Below are positions 48,574 to 57,122 of a stretch of 64,000 bases of DNA, one piece after another (position 1 is the first letter of the stretch; the number at the start of each line of letters is the position of its first letter). Where the stretch lies: contig NC_019673.1 of assembly GCF_000328705.1 (NCBI RefSeq), positions 9,001,501-9,065,500 of the forward strand, written 5' to 3'. The position numbers and the translations under genes were made by a program. The notes below the pieces were generated by a model, which searched no databases, was not told the origin of the DNA, and saw nothing but the letters and a program-made list of their open reading frames with translations. The DNA comes from Saccharothrix espanaensis DSM 44229 (GTDB taxonomy: Bacteria; Actinomycetota; Actinomycetes; Mycobacteriales; Pseudonocardiaceae).

Positions 48574-48957
48574 TCAGTCGTTGTGGATGCGGCCCCAGGC
48601 CGCGACGTTGTCACCCTCGACCCGGCGGTAGTCCGCCTCGATCGCGGTCAGCTGGTCCACGCAGCCCTTGAGCTGGTCGCGGTAGGCCAGGATGGCGTTG
48701 AGCGCCGCCGCGTCGCCCGCTTCGAACGTGTCGCGGTTGAACGCCTGCGCGGTCTCCTTGCTGACCGGGTCACCGGCCCAGGACCGCGCGCGCACCGCCG
48801 ACATCGCGTTGTTGATCTCCGGCTCCAGCCGGTTCAGCGCGTCCTGGAACACCTTGCGGGCGTCCGGGATCGCCGTCGGGTCGACGCTGAGCTTCTGCGG
48901 CTTGCCGCTGTAGTCCGGCGGCGTGGAGCCCCCACCACCACCATCCGCGATGAACAC
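48574..48957 (-). CDS. small helical ESX-type secreted protein with C-terminal YxxxE (cassette 2)
   Basis: A 127-residue protein with a Gly-rich N-terminus and two long helices. The turn lies around S59-W60-A-G, a W-x-G-like element, and the C-terminal signal is Y110-R-R-V-E114. It is the counterpart of the cassette 1 protein at 4219-4623, whose signal is Y-R-E-V-D. It probably pairs with the PPE-like protein downstream for export. Start GTG 48957. Confidence 0.65.
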   Translation of the reverse strand: MFIADGGGGGSTPPDYSGKPQKLSVDPTAIPDARKVFQDALNRLEPEINNAMSAVRARSWAGDPVSKETAQAFNRDTFEAGDAAALNAILAYRDQLKGCVDQLTAIEADYRRVEGDNVAAWGRIHND

Positions 48958-49074
48958 GACACACCCTCCTCAGTGCTGCACACCTGCCCCTGCGCGTGCA
49001 ATTGGGACGACTCTAGCTCTGATGCACGGCGCGGGTGCGCGGTTCCAGGGGCAAAGGGAGTAGTTCTACGCGTC

Positions 49075-49674
49075 TTATTTGGCCATGAGATTCGCCACAA
49101 CGGCTCCCGCGACCTGCGGGACCAACCGGCACAGCTCCTCGATCGGGGCGTTGCCGAAGCTGCTCACGTTGGCGTCGACCATCTGGCCGTCGGACACGTC
49201 GACCGCGATCGTGCACTTGGGCAGCTTGCCCGGCTCCTTGATCAGCACCGCCGGGAAGCCCGCGACCTCGGTCTTCTCCGCCTGGTCGGCCTGGGCGCTG
49301 CCGGTGTAGAACCCGATGCCCTCGGTGCCGATCACGGTGGTCCCGACCAGGTACTCGCCGTCGGCCCGGTTGAAGTGGCAGGTGGCCCAGTCGAACCCCG
49401 GCACCTTGCCCTTCTGCGGGGGCTGGTCGGTGCCGAACTGGGTGCGCTGCGCCTCGGTGAGCAGCGTGCACGGGTCGACCTCACGCACGTTGATCGTCTT
49501 CGGGCGCTTGGCGGGCTCCGCGGTCGTGGAACCCGGCTTGCCGGAGGTGGTCGTGGCCTGCGGACCGCCGGTCTGCGACCCGCCGGTGTCGGACCCGCTC
49601 GGCGAGCCTGTCGTGGGCTGCGAGCACGCGGTCAGGACGAGCACGGCGGCGAGGATCGGCACGGCACGGCGCAT
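49075..49674 (-). CDS. DUF3558 lipoprotein (cassette 2)
   Basis: A 199-residue lipoprotein with lipobox VLVLTAC near residue 17, a Ser/Gly/Thr-rich tether of 40 residues, then a DUF3558 domain beginning DPCTLLTEAQRTQFG. Conserved Cys residues (CTLL, TCHF, CTIAV, LCRLV) could form disulfides. It heads the cassette 2 genes, 117 bp before the YxxxE protein. In cassette 1 the order of lipoprotein and small helical protein is swapped. Confidence 0.82.
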   Translation of the reverse strand: MRRAVPILAAVLVLTACSQPTTGSPSGSDTGGSQTGGPQATTTSGKPGSTTAEPAKRPKTINVREVDPCTLLTEAQRTQFGTDQPPQKGKVPGFDWATCHFNRADGEYLVGTTVIGTEGIGFYTGSAQADQAEKTEVAGFPAVLIKEPGKLPKCTIAVDVSDGQMVDANVSSFGNAPIEELCRLVPQVAGAVVANLMAK

Positions 49675-49816
49675 GGCGACCAACGTATCGGATCAGTGCG
49701 CACGCAGCGTCGCGAACGGCGCACCCACGTCACCCGTCAGCGGCATTGCCGGCCGCCCCCGTTGACGGAAACCTCCCTTACCAAGAGCCGCCGCGCCCTC
49801 TTCCCTGGGAGGAGCA

Positions 49817-52429
49817 ATGCGCTCACGGGCACTACCGCTCGTGGCGGTGCTGGCGCTCACGCTCGCCGTGCCGGCCGCCGTCGCCGAACCCGTCCCCGGT
49901 GGTGGTGCGCGGTTCGAGGTCGCCGCGGCACCCGGTGACGTCTCCACCGTCCCGGACTGGCGGATGCAGTCCGGCGCCCGCGCCACGCAGGGCGGGGCCG
50001 CCATCTCGACCACCTCCTACGCCGACACCGGGTGGCTGACCGTGCCCGCCCGGTCCACGGTGCTGGCCGGCCTGATCGCGAACGGCAAGTACCCCGACGT
50101 GAACCACGGCGAGAACCTCAAGCAGGTCGACCGGGCCGACTTCACCGTGCCCTGGTGGTACCGGAAGGTGTTCACGGCCTCGCCGCGCGCGGGCTCGCAC
50201 ACGTTCCTGCGGCTCGACGGCGGCGTCATCGCGCGCGGCGAGGTGTGGCTCAACGGCGCGCTGGTCGCCGACTCGAACACGGTCGTCGGCGCGTACCCGA
50301 CGCACGAGTTCGACGTGACGCGGTTGCTGCGCGAGGGCGACAACGCCCTGGCGATCCGCGCGTCGTCGGCGGACCCGAAGACCGACCTGTCCATCCACTT
50401 CATCGACTGGGCCCAACTCCCGCCGGACTTCAACCAGGGCCTGTTCCGGGACGTGCGGTTCGCCACCGGCGGCCCGGTGTCGCTGCGGTTCCCGCGCGCC
50501 ACCGCCGACCTGCCGCTGCCCAGCCTCGCGTCCGCGACCGTGACGGTGCAGGTGGACGCGCGCAACAACACCGACGCACCGGTGACGGCCGACGTGTCCG
50601 CGACCATCGGTCTCACGCCGTTGCGCCAACGGGTTTCGTTGGCGGCGAAGGAGACCAGGACCGTCACCTTCACCCAGGACGTCGACCGGCCGCGGGTGTG
50701 GTGGCCGTTCCAGATGGGCGAGCAGCCGCTCTACACCGCGGCGCTGGAGGCCGCGGTCGACGGCGTCGGGTCGGACGCGGCGGCCACTACGTTCGGCGTG
50801 CGCGAGGTGACGTCGGCGCTGGTGCAGGGCGCGCGGCAGTTCACCGTCAACGGCAAGCCGTTCCTGGTGCGCGGCGGCGGGTGGGCGTCGGACCTGTTCC
50901 TGCGCACCGACGTCCGCAAGATCGAGGACCAGCTCAAGCTCGTGCGCGGCATGGGCATGAACACGATCCGGCTGGAGGGCAAGCCGGAGAACGACGAGCT
51001 CTACGACCTCGCCGACCGGTACGGGATCATGCTGCTCACCGGCTGGGAGTGCTGCTCGAAGTGGGAGGACTACGCGTCGTTCGACGCCGAGGACAACCGG
51101 GTCGCCGGCGAGTCGGCGCACAGCGAGGCGCGGCGGATCCGCAACCACCCGTCGTTGCTGGGCTTCCTGATCGGCAGTGACGCCGCGCCGCCGGCCGCGC
51201 TGGAGAAGGTCTACCTCGACGCGCTGGAGCGGGCCGACTGGAACCTGCCGGTGATCTCGTCGGCCAAGGCGCTCGGATCGCCGAAGCTCGGCCCGCCGGG
51301 CCTGAAGATGGACGGGCCGTACTGGTGGGAGCCGCCGGACTACTGGTACACCAAGCGGCTCGGCGGGGCGTTCGGGTTCGCCTCGGAGATCGGACCCGGA
51401 CCGACCGTGCCGGAGCTGGACGAGCTGAAGAAGTTCCTGCGGCCGGCCGACATCGCGAAGCTGACCGACTACAACGCGCCGCAGTACCACCTGTCCCCGT
51501 CGACCACGTTCACCAAGTTCTCGTTCTGGGGCACGGCGTTGGACGGGCGGTACGGCAGGCCGACGTCGCCGGAGCAGTTCGTGCGCAAGGCGCAGTTGGC
51601 GAACTACGAGACGAACCGCGCACAGTTCGAGGCGTTCGGGCGCAACTTCTCCGACGCGTCCAAGCCCGCGACGGGCGTCATCTACTGGATGCTCAACGAC
51701 GCGTGGCCGAAGATGTACTGGCACCTGTACGACTACTACCTGGCCACCGCCGGGTCGTACTTCGGGGCGAAGACGGCGTTGCGGCCGTTGCACGTCCAGT
51801 ACTCGTACGATGACCGGTCGCTGGCGGTCGTGAACACCGGGCTCTCGGACGTGCCGGGGTTGACGGTGCAGGCGACCGTGTTCAACCTCGACGGCACCGT
51901 GAAGGCGGACGAGACGCGCCCGGTCTCGGCGCGCGGCAACGGTTCCGTGCGCGCGGGCACGCTGCCGCAGCCGGGCGGGTTGTCCTCGACCTACTTCGTG
52001 CGGCTGTTGTTGAAGGACGCCAACGGTTCCGTGGTGGACCGGAACGTCTACTGGTTGTCCACCAAGGCGGACAAGCTGAACTACAACGCGTCGACCTGGT
52101 ACCACACGCCGCAGACCGAGTACGCGGACCTGAAGGGGCTCGACAAGCTGCGGGCCGGGCAGGTGGCGGTGACGACGTCGTCGGCCGAGGGGTCGACGGA
52201 CGTGACGTTGCGCAACACCGGGGCGTCGGTGGCGTTCTTCGTCCGGGCCACGATCCGGAAGGGCGTCGGCGGGCCGGAGGTGCTGCCGACGGACTGGAGC
52301 GACAACTACGTGACGCTGTGGCCCGGCGAGTCGCTGACCCTCCAGGCCCGGTACCGGGCGGCGGACCTGGGCGGCGCGACGCCCTCGGTGGAGGTGATCG
52401 GGCACAACGTCTCCCGCGTCGTGCGTTGA
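49817..52429 (+). CDS. secreted GH2 exo-beta-D-glucosaminidase (CsxA type)
   Basis: An 870-residue exported enzyme: signal peptide (1-23), GH2 sugar-binding domain (DFTVPWWYRKVF, DGGVIARGEVWLNG), Ig-like domain, and catalytic TIM barrel. The acid/base is predicted as D455 (LIGSDAAP) and the nucleophile as E524 (FASEIGPG). The Asp acid/base and the spacing fit CsxA, which removes glucosamine from the non-reducing end of chitosan. Two C-terminal beta domains follow. GGGAGGAG precedes the ATG. It complements the GH18 chitinase; no DasR-type site was seen upstream. Confidence 0.9.
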   Translation: MRSRALPLVAVLALTLAVPAAVAEPVPGGGARFEVAAAPGDVSTVPDWRMQSGARATQGGAAISTTSYADTGWLTVPARSTVLAGLIANGKYPDVNHGENLKQVDRADFTVPWWYRKVFTASPRAGSHTFLRLDGGVIARGEVWLNGALVADSNTVVGAYPTHEFDVTRLLREGDNALAIRASSADPKTDLSIHFIDWAQLPPDFNQGLFRDVRFATGGPVSLRFPRATADLPLPSLASATVTVQVDARNNTDAPVTADVSATIGLTPLRQRVSLAAKETRTVTFTQDVDRPRVWWPFQMGEQPLYTAALEAAVDGVGSDAAATTFGVREVTSALVQGARQFTVNGKPFLVRGGGWASDLFLRTDVRKIEDQLKLVRGMGMNTIRLEGKPENDELYDLADRYGIMLLTGWECCSKWEDYASFDAEDNRVAGESAHSEARRIRNHPSLLGFLIGSDAAPPAALEKVYLDALERADWNLPVISSAKALGSPKLGPPGLKMDGPYWWEPPDYWYTKRLGGAFGFASEIGPGPTVPELDELKKFLRPADIAKLTDYNAPQYHLSPSTTFTKFSFWGTALDGRYGRPTSPEQFVRKAQLANYETNRAQFEAFGRNFSDASKPATGVIYWMLNDAWPKMYWHLYDYYLATAGSYFGAKTALRPLHVQYSYDDRSLAVVNTGLSDVPGLTVQATVFNLDGTVKADETRPVSARGNGSVRAGTLPQPGGLSSTYFVRLLLKDANGSVVDRNVYWLSTKADKLNYNASTWYHTPQTEYADLKGLDKLRAGQVAVTTSSAEGSTDVTLRNTGASVAFFVRATIRKGVGGPEVLPTDWSDNYVTLWPGESLTLQARYRAADLGGATPSVEVIGHNVSRVVR

Positions 52430-52510
52430 GCCCTCCCCGTCGTGCGGCGGGGCTTCCGCACCGTGCGGAGGGGGCTTGCACACCGTGCGGTGGGGCTTCC
52501 GGTCGTGCGT
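52430..52510. repeat. three imperfect ~22-bp tandem repeats after the GH2 gene
   Basis: Units beginning GTGCGGCGGGGCTTCC, GTGCGGAGGGGGCTTGC and GTGCGGTGGGGCTTCC lie head to tail. GCAC/GTGC arms in neighbouring units can pair, so the block may act as terminator. Confidence 0.55.
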
Positions 52511-52537
52511 TGAACGTTCGGAACGTAGCCTCGCCCC

Positions 52538-53749
52538 GTGGGCGACACGGGGCGGGGCAGGGCGGCGCTGGTGGTTCCGGGCAAGCCGGACCAGGCACGC
52601 GTGGTGGATCTGCGGATCGTTGAACAACCCGGCGGCGTGGCCTCGCAGCCACCTTCCGAGGCCACGGCACGCGATCTGACCGCCGTGGACACCGCGCGGA
52701 ACCTCACCGCCGCGAGGATTGTTGAACAACCCGCGGACCGCTGGGACGACGGGCCGTTCGCCGGCGTCCTCGACAGCCCGTACCACGGCATTGTTGAACG
52801 ATCCGACGAGGTGCACGTCCAAGGTCTGCTCGCCGGGGTGTGCGGGACGGACGTCGAGATCGTCCGCGACGGGTTCGGCGAGCCGCCGGCCGGGCGGGAC
52901 GCGCTCGTGCCGTTCCACGAGTCGCTGGGCCGGGTGGTCACCGCGCCCGCCGGGTCCGGGTTCACCCCCGGTGACCTGGTCGTGGGCGTGGTGCGCCGGC
53001 CCGACCCCGTGCCGTGCCCGGCGTGCGCGGTCGGCGCGTGGGACTTCTGCCGCAACGGCCGCTACCGGGAGCGCGGCATCAAGGAGCTCGACGGCTACGG
53101 GATGCAGCGGTGGAGCGTGCCGCCGGAGTTCGCCGTCCGGCTCGACCCGGCGCTGGGCGACCTCGGCGTGCTCACCGAGCCGGCGTCCGTGGTGGCCAAG
53201 GCGTGGACCCAGGCGGAGGCGATGTGCCGACGCGCGCACGTCGTGCCGACGTCGGTCCTGATCACCGGCGCGGGACCGATCGGCCTGCTCGCGGCGTTGC
53301 TCGGGGTGCAACGCGGCTTCGAGGTGCACGTCGTGGACCGGGTCACCGACGGCCCCAAACCGGACCTGGTCCGCGCGCTCGGGGCGCACTACCACCGCGA
53401 GCCGGGCGAGGTGTCCGCCGACGTCGCGATCGAGTGCACGGGCGTCGCGCCGCTGGTGTGGGAGGCGATCCGCCGCACGTCGGTCACCGTCCTCGCGGGC
53501 CTGACCGGCGACCACGACCCGGTGCCCCTGGACCCGGCGGTGTTCGACCAGATCGTGCTCGGCAACAAGGCCGTGGTCGGCACGGTCAACGCCGCCCTGA
53601 TCGACTACCGCGCCGCCGCCGACGCCCTGGCCCACGCCGACCACTCGTGGCTGGCCGGCCTGATCACCCGCCGGGTCCCGCTGGAGCGCTTCACCGAGGC
53701 GTTCGACCGGCAGCAGGACGACGTGAAGGTCGTCGTCGACCTCTCCTGA
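52538..53749 (+). CDS. zinc-dependent glucose 1-dehydrogenase-like MDR enzyme with N-terminal repeat insert
   Basis: A 403-residue medium-chain dehydrogenase. After an insert it follows the glucose dehydrogenase pattern: GVCGTDVEIV (catalytic-zinc Cys), HESLGRV, PDPVPCPACAVGAWDFCRNG (structural-zinc lobe), GAGPIGLLAA (cofactor site). Between ARVVDLR and DEVHVQGLLAG, where relatives continue directly, about 55 residues are inserted. The insert contains R-I-V-E-Q-P twice, and G-I-V-E-R-S at its end. Each is encoded by a copy of the palindrome seen before pxpB. TAGCCT 6 nt before GTG 52538 suggests a leaderless transcript. Whether the insert harms folding is unknown. Confidence 0.78.
   Translation: MGDTGRGRAALVVPGKPDQARVVDLRIVEQPGGVASQPPSEATARDLTAVDTARNLTAARIVEQPADRWDDGPFAGVLDSPYHGIVERSDEVHVQGLLAGVCGTDVEIVRDGFGEPPAGRDALVPFHESLGRVVTAPAGSGFTPGDLVVGVVRRPDPVPCPACAVGAWDFCRNGRYRERGIKELDGYGMQRWSVPPEFAVRLDPALGDLGVLTEPASVVAKAWTQAEAMCRRAHVVPTSVLITGAGPIGLLAALLGVQRGFEVHVVDRVTDGPKPDLVRALGAHYHREPGEVSADVAIECTGVAPLVWEAIRRTSVTVLAGLTGDHDPVPLDPAVFDQIVLGNKAVVGTVNAALIDYRAAADALAHADHSWLAGLITRRVPLERFTEAFDRQQDDVKVVVDLS
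52614..52804 (+). repeat. three in-frame copies of a 17-bp palindrome inside the dehydrogenase gene
   Basis: GGATCGTTGAACAACCC (52614-52630), GGATTGTTGAACAACCC (52716-52732) and GCATTGTTGAACGATCC (52788-52804) are near-palindromes in the same reading frame, 102 and 72 bp apart. All match the perfect palindrome at 15569-15585 apart from the centre base and one to three changes. Confidence 0.75.
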
Positions 53750-53857
53750 CCACCACCCCGCCGGCCGCACCCCGGTACCGGCCGCGCTCGACCCGCCGGG
53801 CCAGCCGCGCTGAGGGGCCGGCGGGCTTGGCCGCCGCCCTCGCCCGGGGTCGCCGGG

Positions 53858-56017
53858 CTAGCGGCGGAGCATCTCGTCGATGCTCTCGGGCTTCATCGGC
53901 TTGGCGAAGAACCAGCCCTGGCCGGTGTCGCAGCCGATCCGGTGCAGGCGCTTGGCCTGCGCGGGCGTCTCCACGCCCTCCGCCGTCACGCCCAGCTGCA
54001 ACGCGTGCGCCAACTGCACCAGCGTGGACACGATCTGCGCGTCGACCGGGTCCTCCTCGTCGGCCGCGCGCAGCCCTTCCATGAACGACCCGGCGATCTT
54101 CAGCTCGTGCACCGGCAGGTGCTTGAGGTAGGCCAGGTTCGAGTAGCCGGTGCCGAAGTCGTCGATCGCGATCCGCACGCCCATGTCCGACAACGCCCGC
54201 AGTGCCTCCAGCGGCTCGTCCGCCGTGCCCATGATCGCGCTCTCGGTCAGCTCCAGCTGAAGGTGGTGCGGCGGCAGCGCGCACTCGTCGAGGATCCGCT
54301 TCACGTCCCGCACCAGCTCCGGGTCCCGCGACTGGCGGACCGCCAGGTTCACCGACACGAACGGCGCGGCGTCGCCGAACTCCTCCAGCCACCGGCGCCC
54401 CTGCTCGCACGCCCGGCGCAGCACCCACCGGCCCAGCGGCACGATCAGCCCGGTCTCCTCGGCCAGCTCGATGAACCGGTCCGGGGCGAGCCTGCCGAAC
54501 TCGGGGTGCTGCCAGCGCACCAGCGCCTCCACACCCACCACCGTGCTGTCCTCCAACCGCACCAGCGGCTGGTAGTCCACGTAGAACTCGTCGCGCTCCA
54601 ACGCCGCCGGCATGGTCGCGGACAGCGTGAACCGGGCGACCTCCTTGGCGTTGCGGTCCGGGTCGTACAACGCCCACCGCGACTTGCCGTCCGCCTTCGC
54701 CCAGTACAGCGTGATGTCGGCGTCCCGCATCAGGTCGGCCGCCGTCGTCCCGGACAGCGCCCGCTCCACGATCCCGATCGACGCCGACACCGTCAGCTCG
54801 TGCCCGCCGATCCGGATCGGCGACTCCAGCTCCCGTAAGACCCGGTCCGCCACGTTCACGATGTCCTGCGTGTCGCGCGAGCCCTCCACCAGGATCACGA
54901 ACTCGTCGCCGCCCATCCGCGCGACCAGCTTGCCCTCGCCGGACACCGAGTGGTCCAGCCGCCGGCCGACCTCCACCAGCAGCTGGTCGCCGATGTCGTG
55001 CCCGAGGCTGTCGTTGATCACCTTGAACCCGTCGAGGTCCAGGTAGCAGAGCCCGGCCCGCCGCCGGTTGCGGTTGTTGAACACCCGGCCCAGCCGCTCC
55101 AGGAACAGCGCGCGGTTCGGCAGGCCCGTCAACGGGTCGTGCAACGCCTGGTAGCGCAGCCGGTTCTGCAGCAGGTGCCGGTCGGTGACGTCCTCGATCA
55201 TCGCCACCTGGTACTGCGGGTCGCCGTGGTCGTCGCGTACCAGCGACAACGTCAGGTGCGTCCACACCTGCTCGCCGTCCGCCCGCCGGAACCGCTTCTC
55301 GGCCCGGTAGTGGTCGCACTCGCCCGCGGTGAGCTGGTCGTAGAGCCGCCAGACGCTCGACCCGTCCTCCGGGTGCATCAGGTCGCGGATGTTGTACTGC
55401 CGCATCTCCTCGACGCTGAACCCGAGCATGTCCTGCAACGCCTGGTTCACGTCGAGGATGCGGCCCTCGATGTCGGCGATGCCGATGCCGATCGCGGCCT
55501 CGGTGAACATCGCGCGGAACCGCGCCTCGGACGCCCGCAGCGCCGCTTCGGCCTGGTCACGGGCGTCCAGCACGGCCGCGCGGATCGCCTCCTGCTCGGC
55601 CAGCGTCCGCTCCCGCAGCGCCCGCGCGTACCCGGCGGCCAGTGCGCCCTGCAACGCCGCCAGGCGCGAGCGCATCACCTCGTCCGGGGCGATGCCCAGC
55701 TCGCCGAGCAGGTCGTCGCCGAGCAGCTGGACGGTGCGCCCGAGCGTGTCCGTGCCGGTGAAGTGGGCCTCGACCAGCCGCGCGCCGATCTCGTAGCCGG
55801 GCGCGGTGCGGAACGGGCTCGCGTGCAGCGCGTGCACCAGGACCTCGGTCAGCGCCTGGAGGTGCTCGGCGACCTCGGCCCGGGTCATCGGCACGTAGCT
55901 GCTGCCGATCACCGCCGTGGCCCAGGTCCGCGCGAAGGACTCGGCCCCGGCCAGTACGGCGGGGTCGAGGTTCGATCGGCCCGGTGCTGCCACCCGATGG
56001 TCAACCTGTTCCGTCAT
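53858..56017 (-). CDS. PAS-GGDEF-EAL c-di-GMP turnover protein (RmdA-like)
   Basis: A 719-residue cytosolic protein: helical N-terminal domain (1-165), PAS/PAC (about 168-290, GRILDVNQALQDMLGFS), GGDEF domain with intact R-M-G-G-D-E-F, and EAL domain with intact E-A-L-V-R-W, ELTES and IDDFGTGYSNLAYLK. Both synthesis and hydrolysis of c-di-GMP are therefore possible. The arrangement resembles Streptomyces RmdA. It could supply the signal read by the RsiG-like protein at 23137-23757. Start choice gives the first Met of a uniform helical domain. Confidence 0.92.
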   Translation of the reverse strand: MTEQVDHRVAAPGRSNLDPAVLAGAESFARTWATAVIGSSYVPMTRAEVAEHLQALTEVLVHALHASPFRTAPGYEIGARLVEAHFTGTDTLGRTVQLLGDDLLGELGIAPDEVMRSRLAALQGALAAGYARALRERTLAEQEAIRAAVLDARDQAEAALRASEARFRAMFTEAAIGIGIADIEGRILDVNQALQDMLGFSVEEMRQYNIRDLMHPEDGSSVWRLYDQLTAGECDHYRAEKRFRRADGEQVWTHLTLSLVRDDHGDPQYQVAMIEDVTDRHLLQNRLRYQALHDPLTGLPNRALFLERLGRVFNNRNRRRAGLCYLDLDGFKVINDSLGHDIGDQLLVEVGRRLDHSVSGEGKLVARMGGDEFVILVEGSRDTQDIVNVADRVLRELESPIRIGGHELTVSASIGIVERALSGTTAADLMRDADITLYWAKADGKSRWALYDPDRNAKEVARFTLSATMPAALERDEFYVDYQPLVRLEDSTVVGVEALVRWQHPEFGRLAPDRFIELAEETGLIVPLGRWVLRRACEQGRRWLEEFGDAAPFVSVNLAVRQSRDPELVRDVKRILDECALPPHHLQLELTESAIMGTADEPLEALRALSDMGVRIAIDDFGTGYSNLAYLKHLPVHELKIAGSFMEGLRAADEEDPVDAQIVSTLVQLAHALQLGVTAEGVETPAQAKRLHRIGCDTGQGWFFAKPMKPESIDEMLRR

Positions 56018-56110
56018 GTCCGCCGGCCTACCGCCACAACGCAGAGGATACGGCCGGTTGCCCGGCGAGGTCGACCGTCGAGGTGCGGACCATTTCGTAC
56101 GACACCACCC

Positions 56111-56932
56111 TCACGGCTTGCGGCCCACCGCGCCGAAGCCCAGGAAGTTGGCCGAGTTCTCGTCCAGGTCGTCGGGGGACTCGGGGTGCCACAGCGGCAG
56201 CCGCTCCACCCCCGGCTCGACCAGTTCGAACTGCGCGAACAGCCGCTCGATCTCGCGCTTGCTGCGGTAGGTGATCTCGCTGACGCCCCGGTTGTAGACG
56301 CCCTTGGCGTCGTCCCACGCCGGGTCCCACTCGCCTTCCTCGTACCCGGCGTGCGACACGGCCAGGTAGCTGCCGGACGGGATGGCGTCGTGGTAGGCCC
56401 CGACGATGCCGTGCGGGTCGTCGCTGTCGGGCACGAAGTGCAGCAGCGCCACCATCAGCACCGCTACCGGCCGGTCGAAGTCCAGCAGGTTCTGCACCTC
56501 GGGCGACTTGAGCACGGCGGGCGCGTCCCGCACGTCGGTCTGCAGCACGGCGACCGACTCGTTGCCGGTCAGGATGGCGCGGCTGTGCGCGACGGCCACC
56601 GCGTCGATGTCGGCGTAGACGACCTTCGCGCCCGGGTCGACGGCCTGCGCGATCTCGTGCACGTTGCCCACGGTGGGGATGCCGGACCCGAGGTCGAGGA
56701 ACTGCCGGATGCCCTGGGAGAGCAGGTGGCGCACGGCGCGGCGGAGGAACGACCGGTGGTTGAGGATGATCGTCTTGAGCATCGGCACGTCGGCCAGCAC
56801 CTTGTCGCCGACGGCCCGGTCGACGGCGAAGTTGTGCGCGCCGCCCAGCCAGTAGTCGTAGACCCGCGCGATGCTCGGACGGCTCAGGTCGATGTCCCCT
56901 GGTGCCCAGGTAGGCCGGTCCACGCTGTCCAC
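56111..56932 (-). CDS. SAM-dependent methyltransferase (PF04672/DUF574)
   Basis: A 273-residue methyltransferase of the actinobacterial PF04672 family: SIARVYDYWLGGAHNFAVDR near residue 20, SAM-binding FLDLGSGIPTVGNVHEIAQ, VVYADIDAVAVAHS and LLHFVPDSDDP. The substrate is unknown; these genes are numerous in actinomycetes. AAGGAG precedes GTG 56932. It lies 93 bp upstream of the c-di-GMP gene on the same strand. Confidence 0.9.
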   Translation of the reverse strand: MDSVDRPTWAPGDIDLSRPSIARVYDYWLGGAHNFAVDRAVGDKVLADVPMLKTIILNHRSFLRRAVRHLLSQGIRQFLDLGSGIPTVGNVHEIAQAVDPGAKVVYADIDAVAVAHSRAILTGNESVAVLQTDVRDAPAVLKSPEVQNLLDFDRPVAVLMVALLHFVPDSDDPHGIVGAYHDAIPSGSYLAVSHAGYEEGEWDPAWDDAKGVYNRGVSEITYRSKREIERLFAQFELVEPGVERLPLWHPESPDDLDENSANFLGFGAVGRKP

Positions 56933-57122
56933 GGGGTTTCTCCTTCGGTTTCCACACCGTCTTCGCCGGCGAACCGGCCGGCGGTTCACGCCGTCGTCGG
57001 CTGCGCACCGTCGCGGTGACCCCCACATCATGGGCCAATCCGGTGAGTTAGCACACCGTCGGTTCGCTGTCCGTCCCGAATCGCCCACCACGGCCCCGCC
57101 CACCAGGAAGAATCCCCGGCTT

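Noticed and set aside
49675..49816. DasR site upstream of the GH2 exo-glucosaminidase
   Set aside because: No TGGTCTAGACC-like core could be found in the 142-bp upstream gap.
49832..53770. 1312-codon minus-strand open frame
   Set aside because: It is antisense to the GH2 and dehydrogenase genes, is Arg/His/Val-rich with no domain, and reflects high-GC shadow coding.
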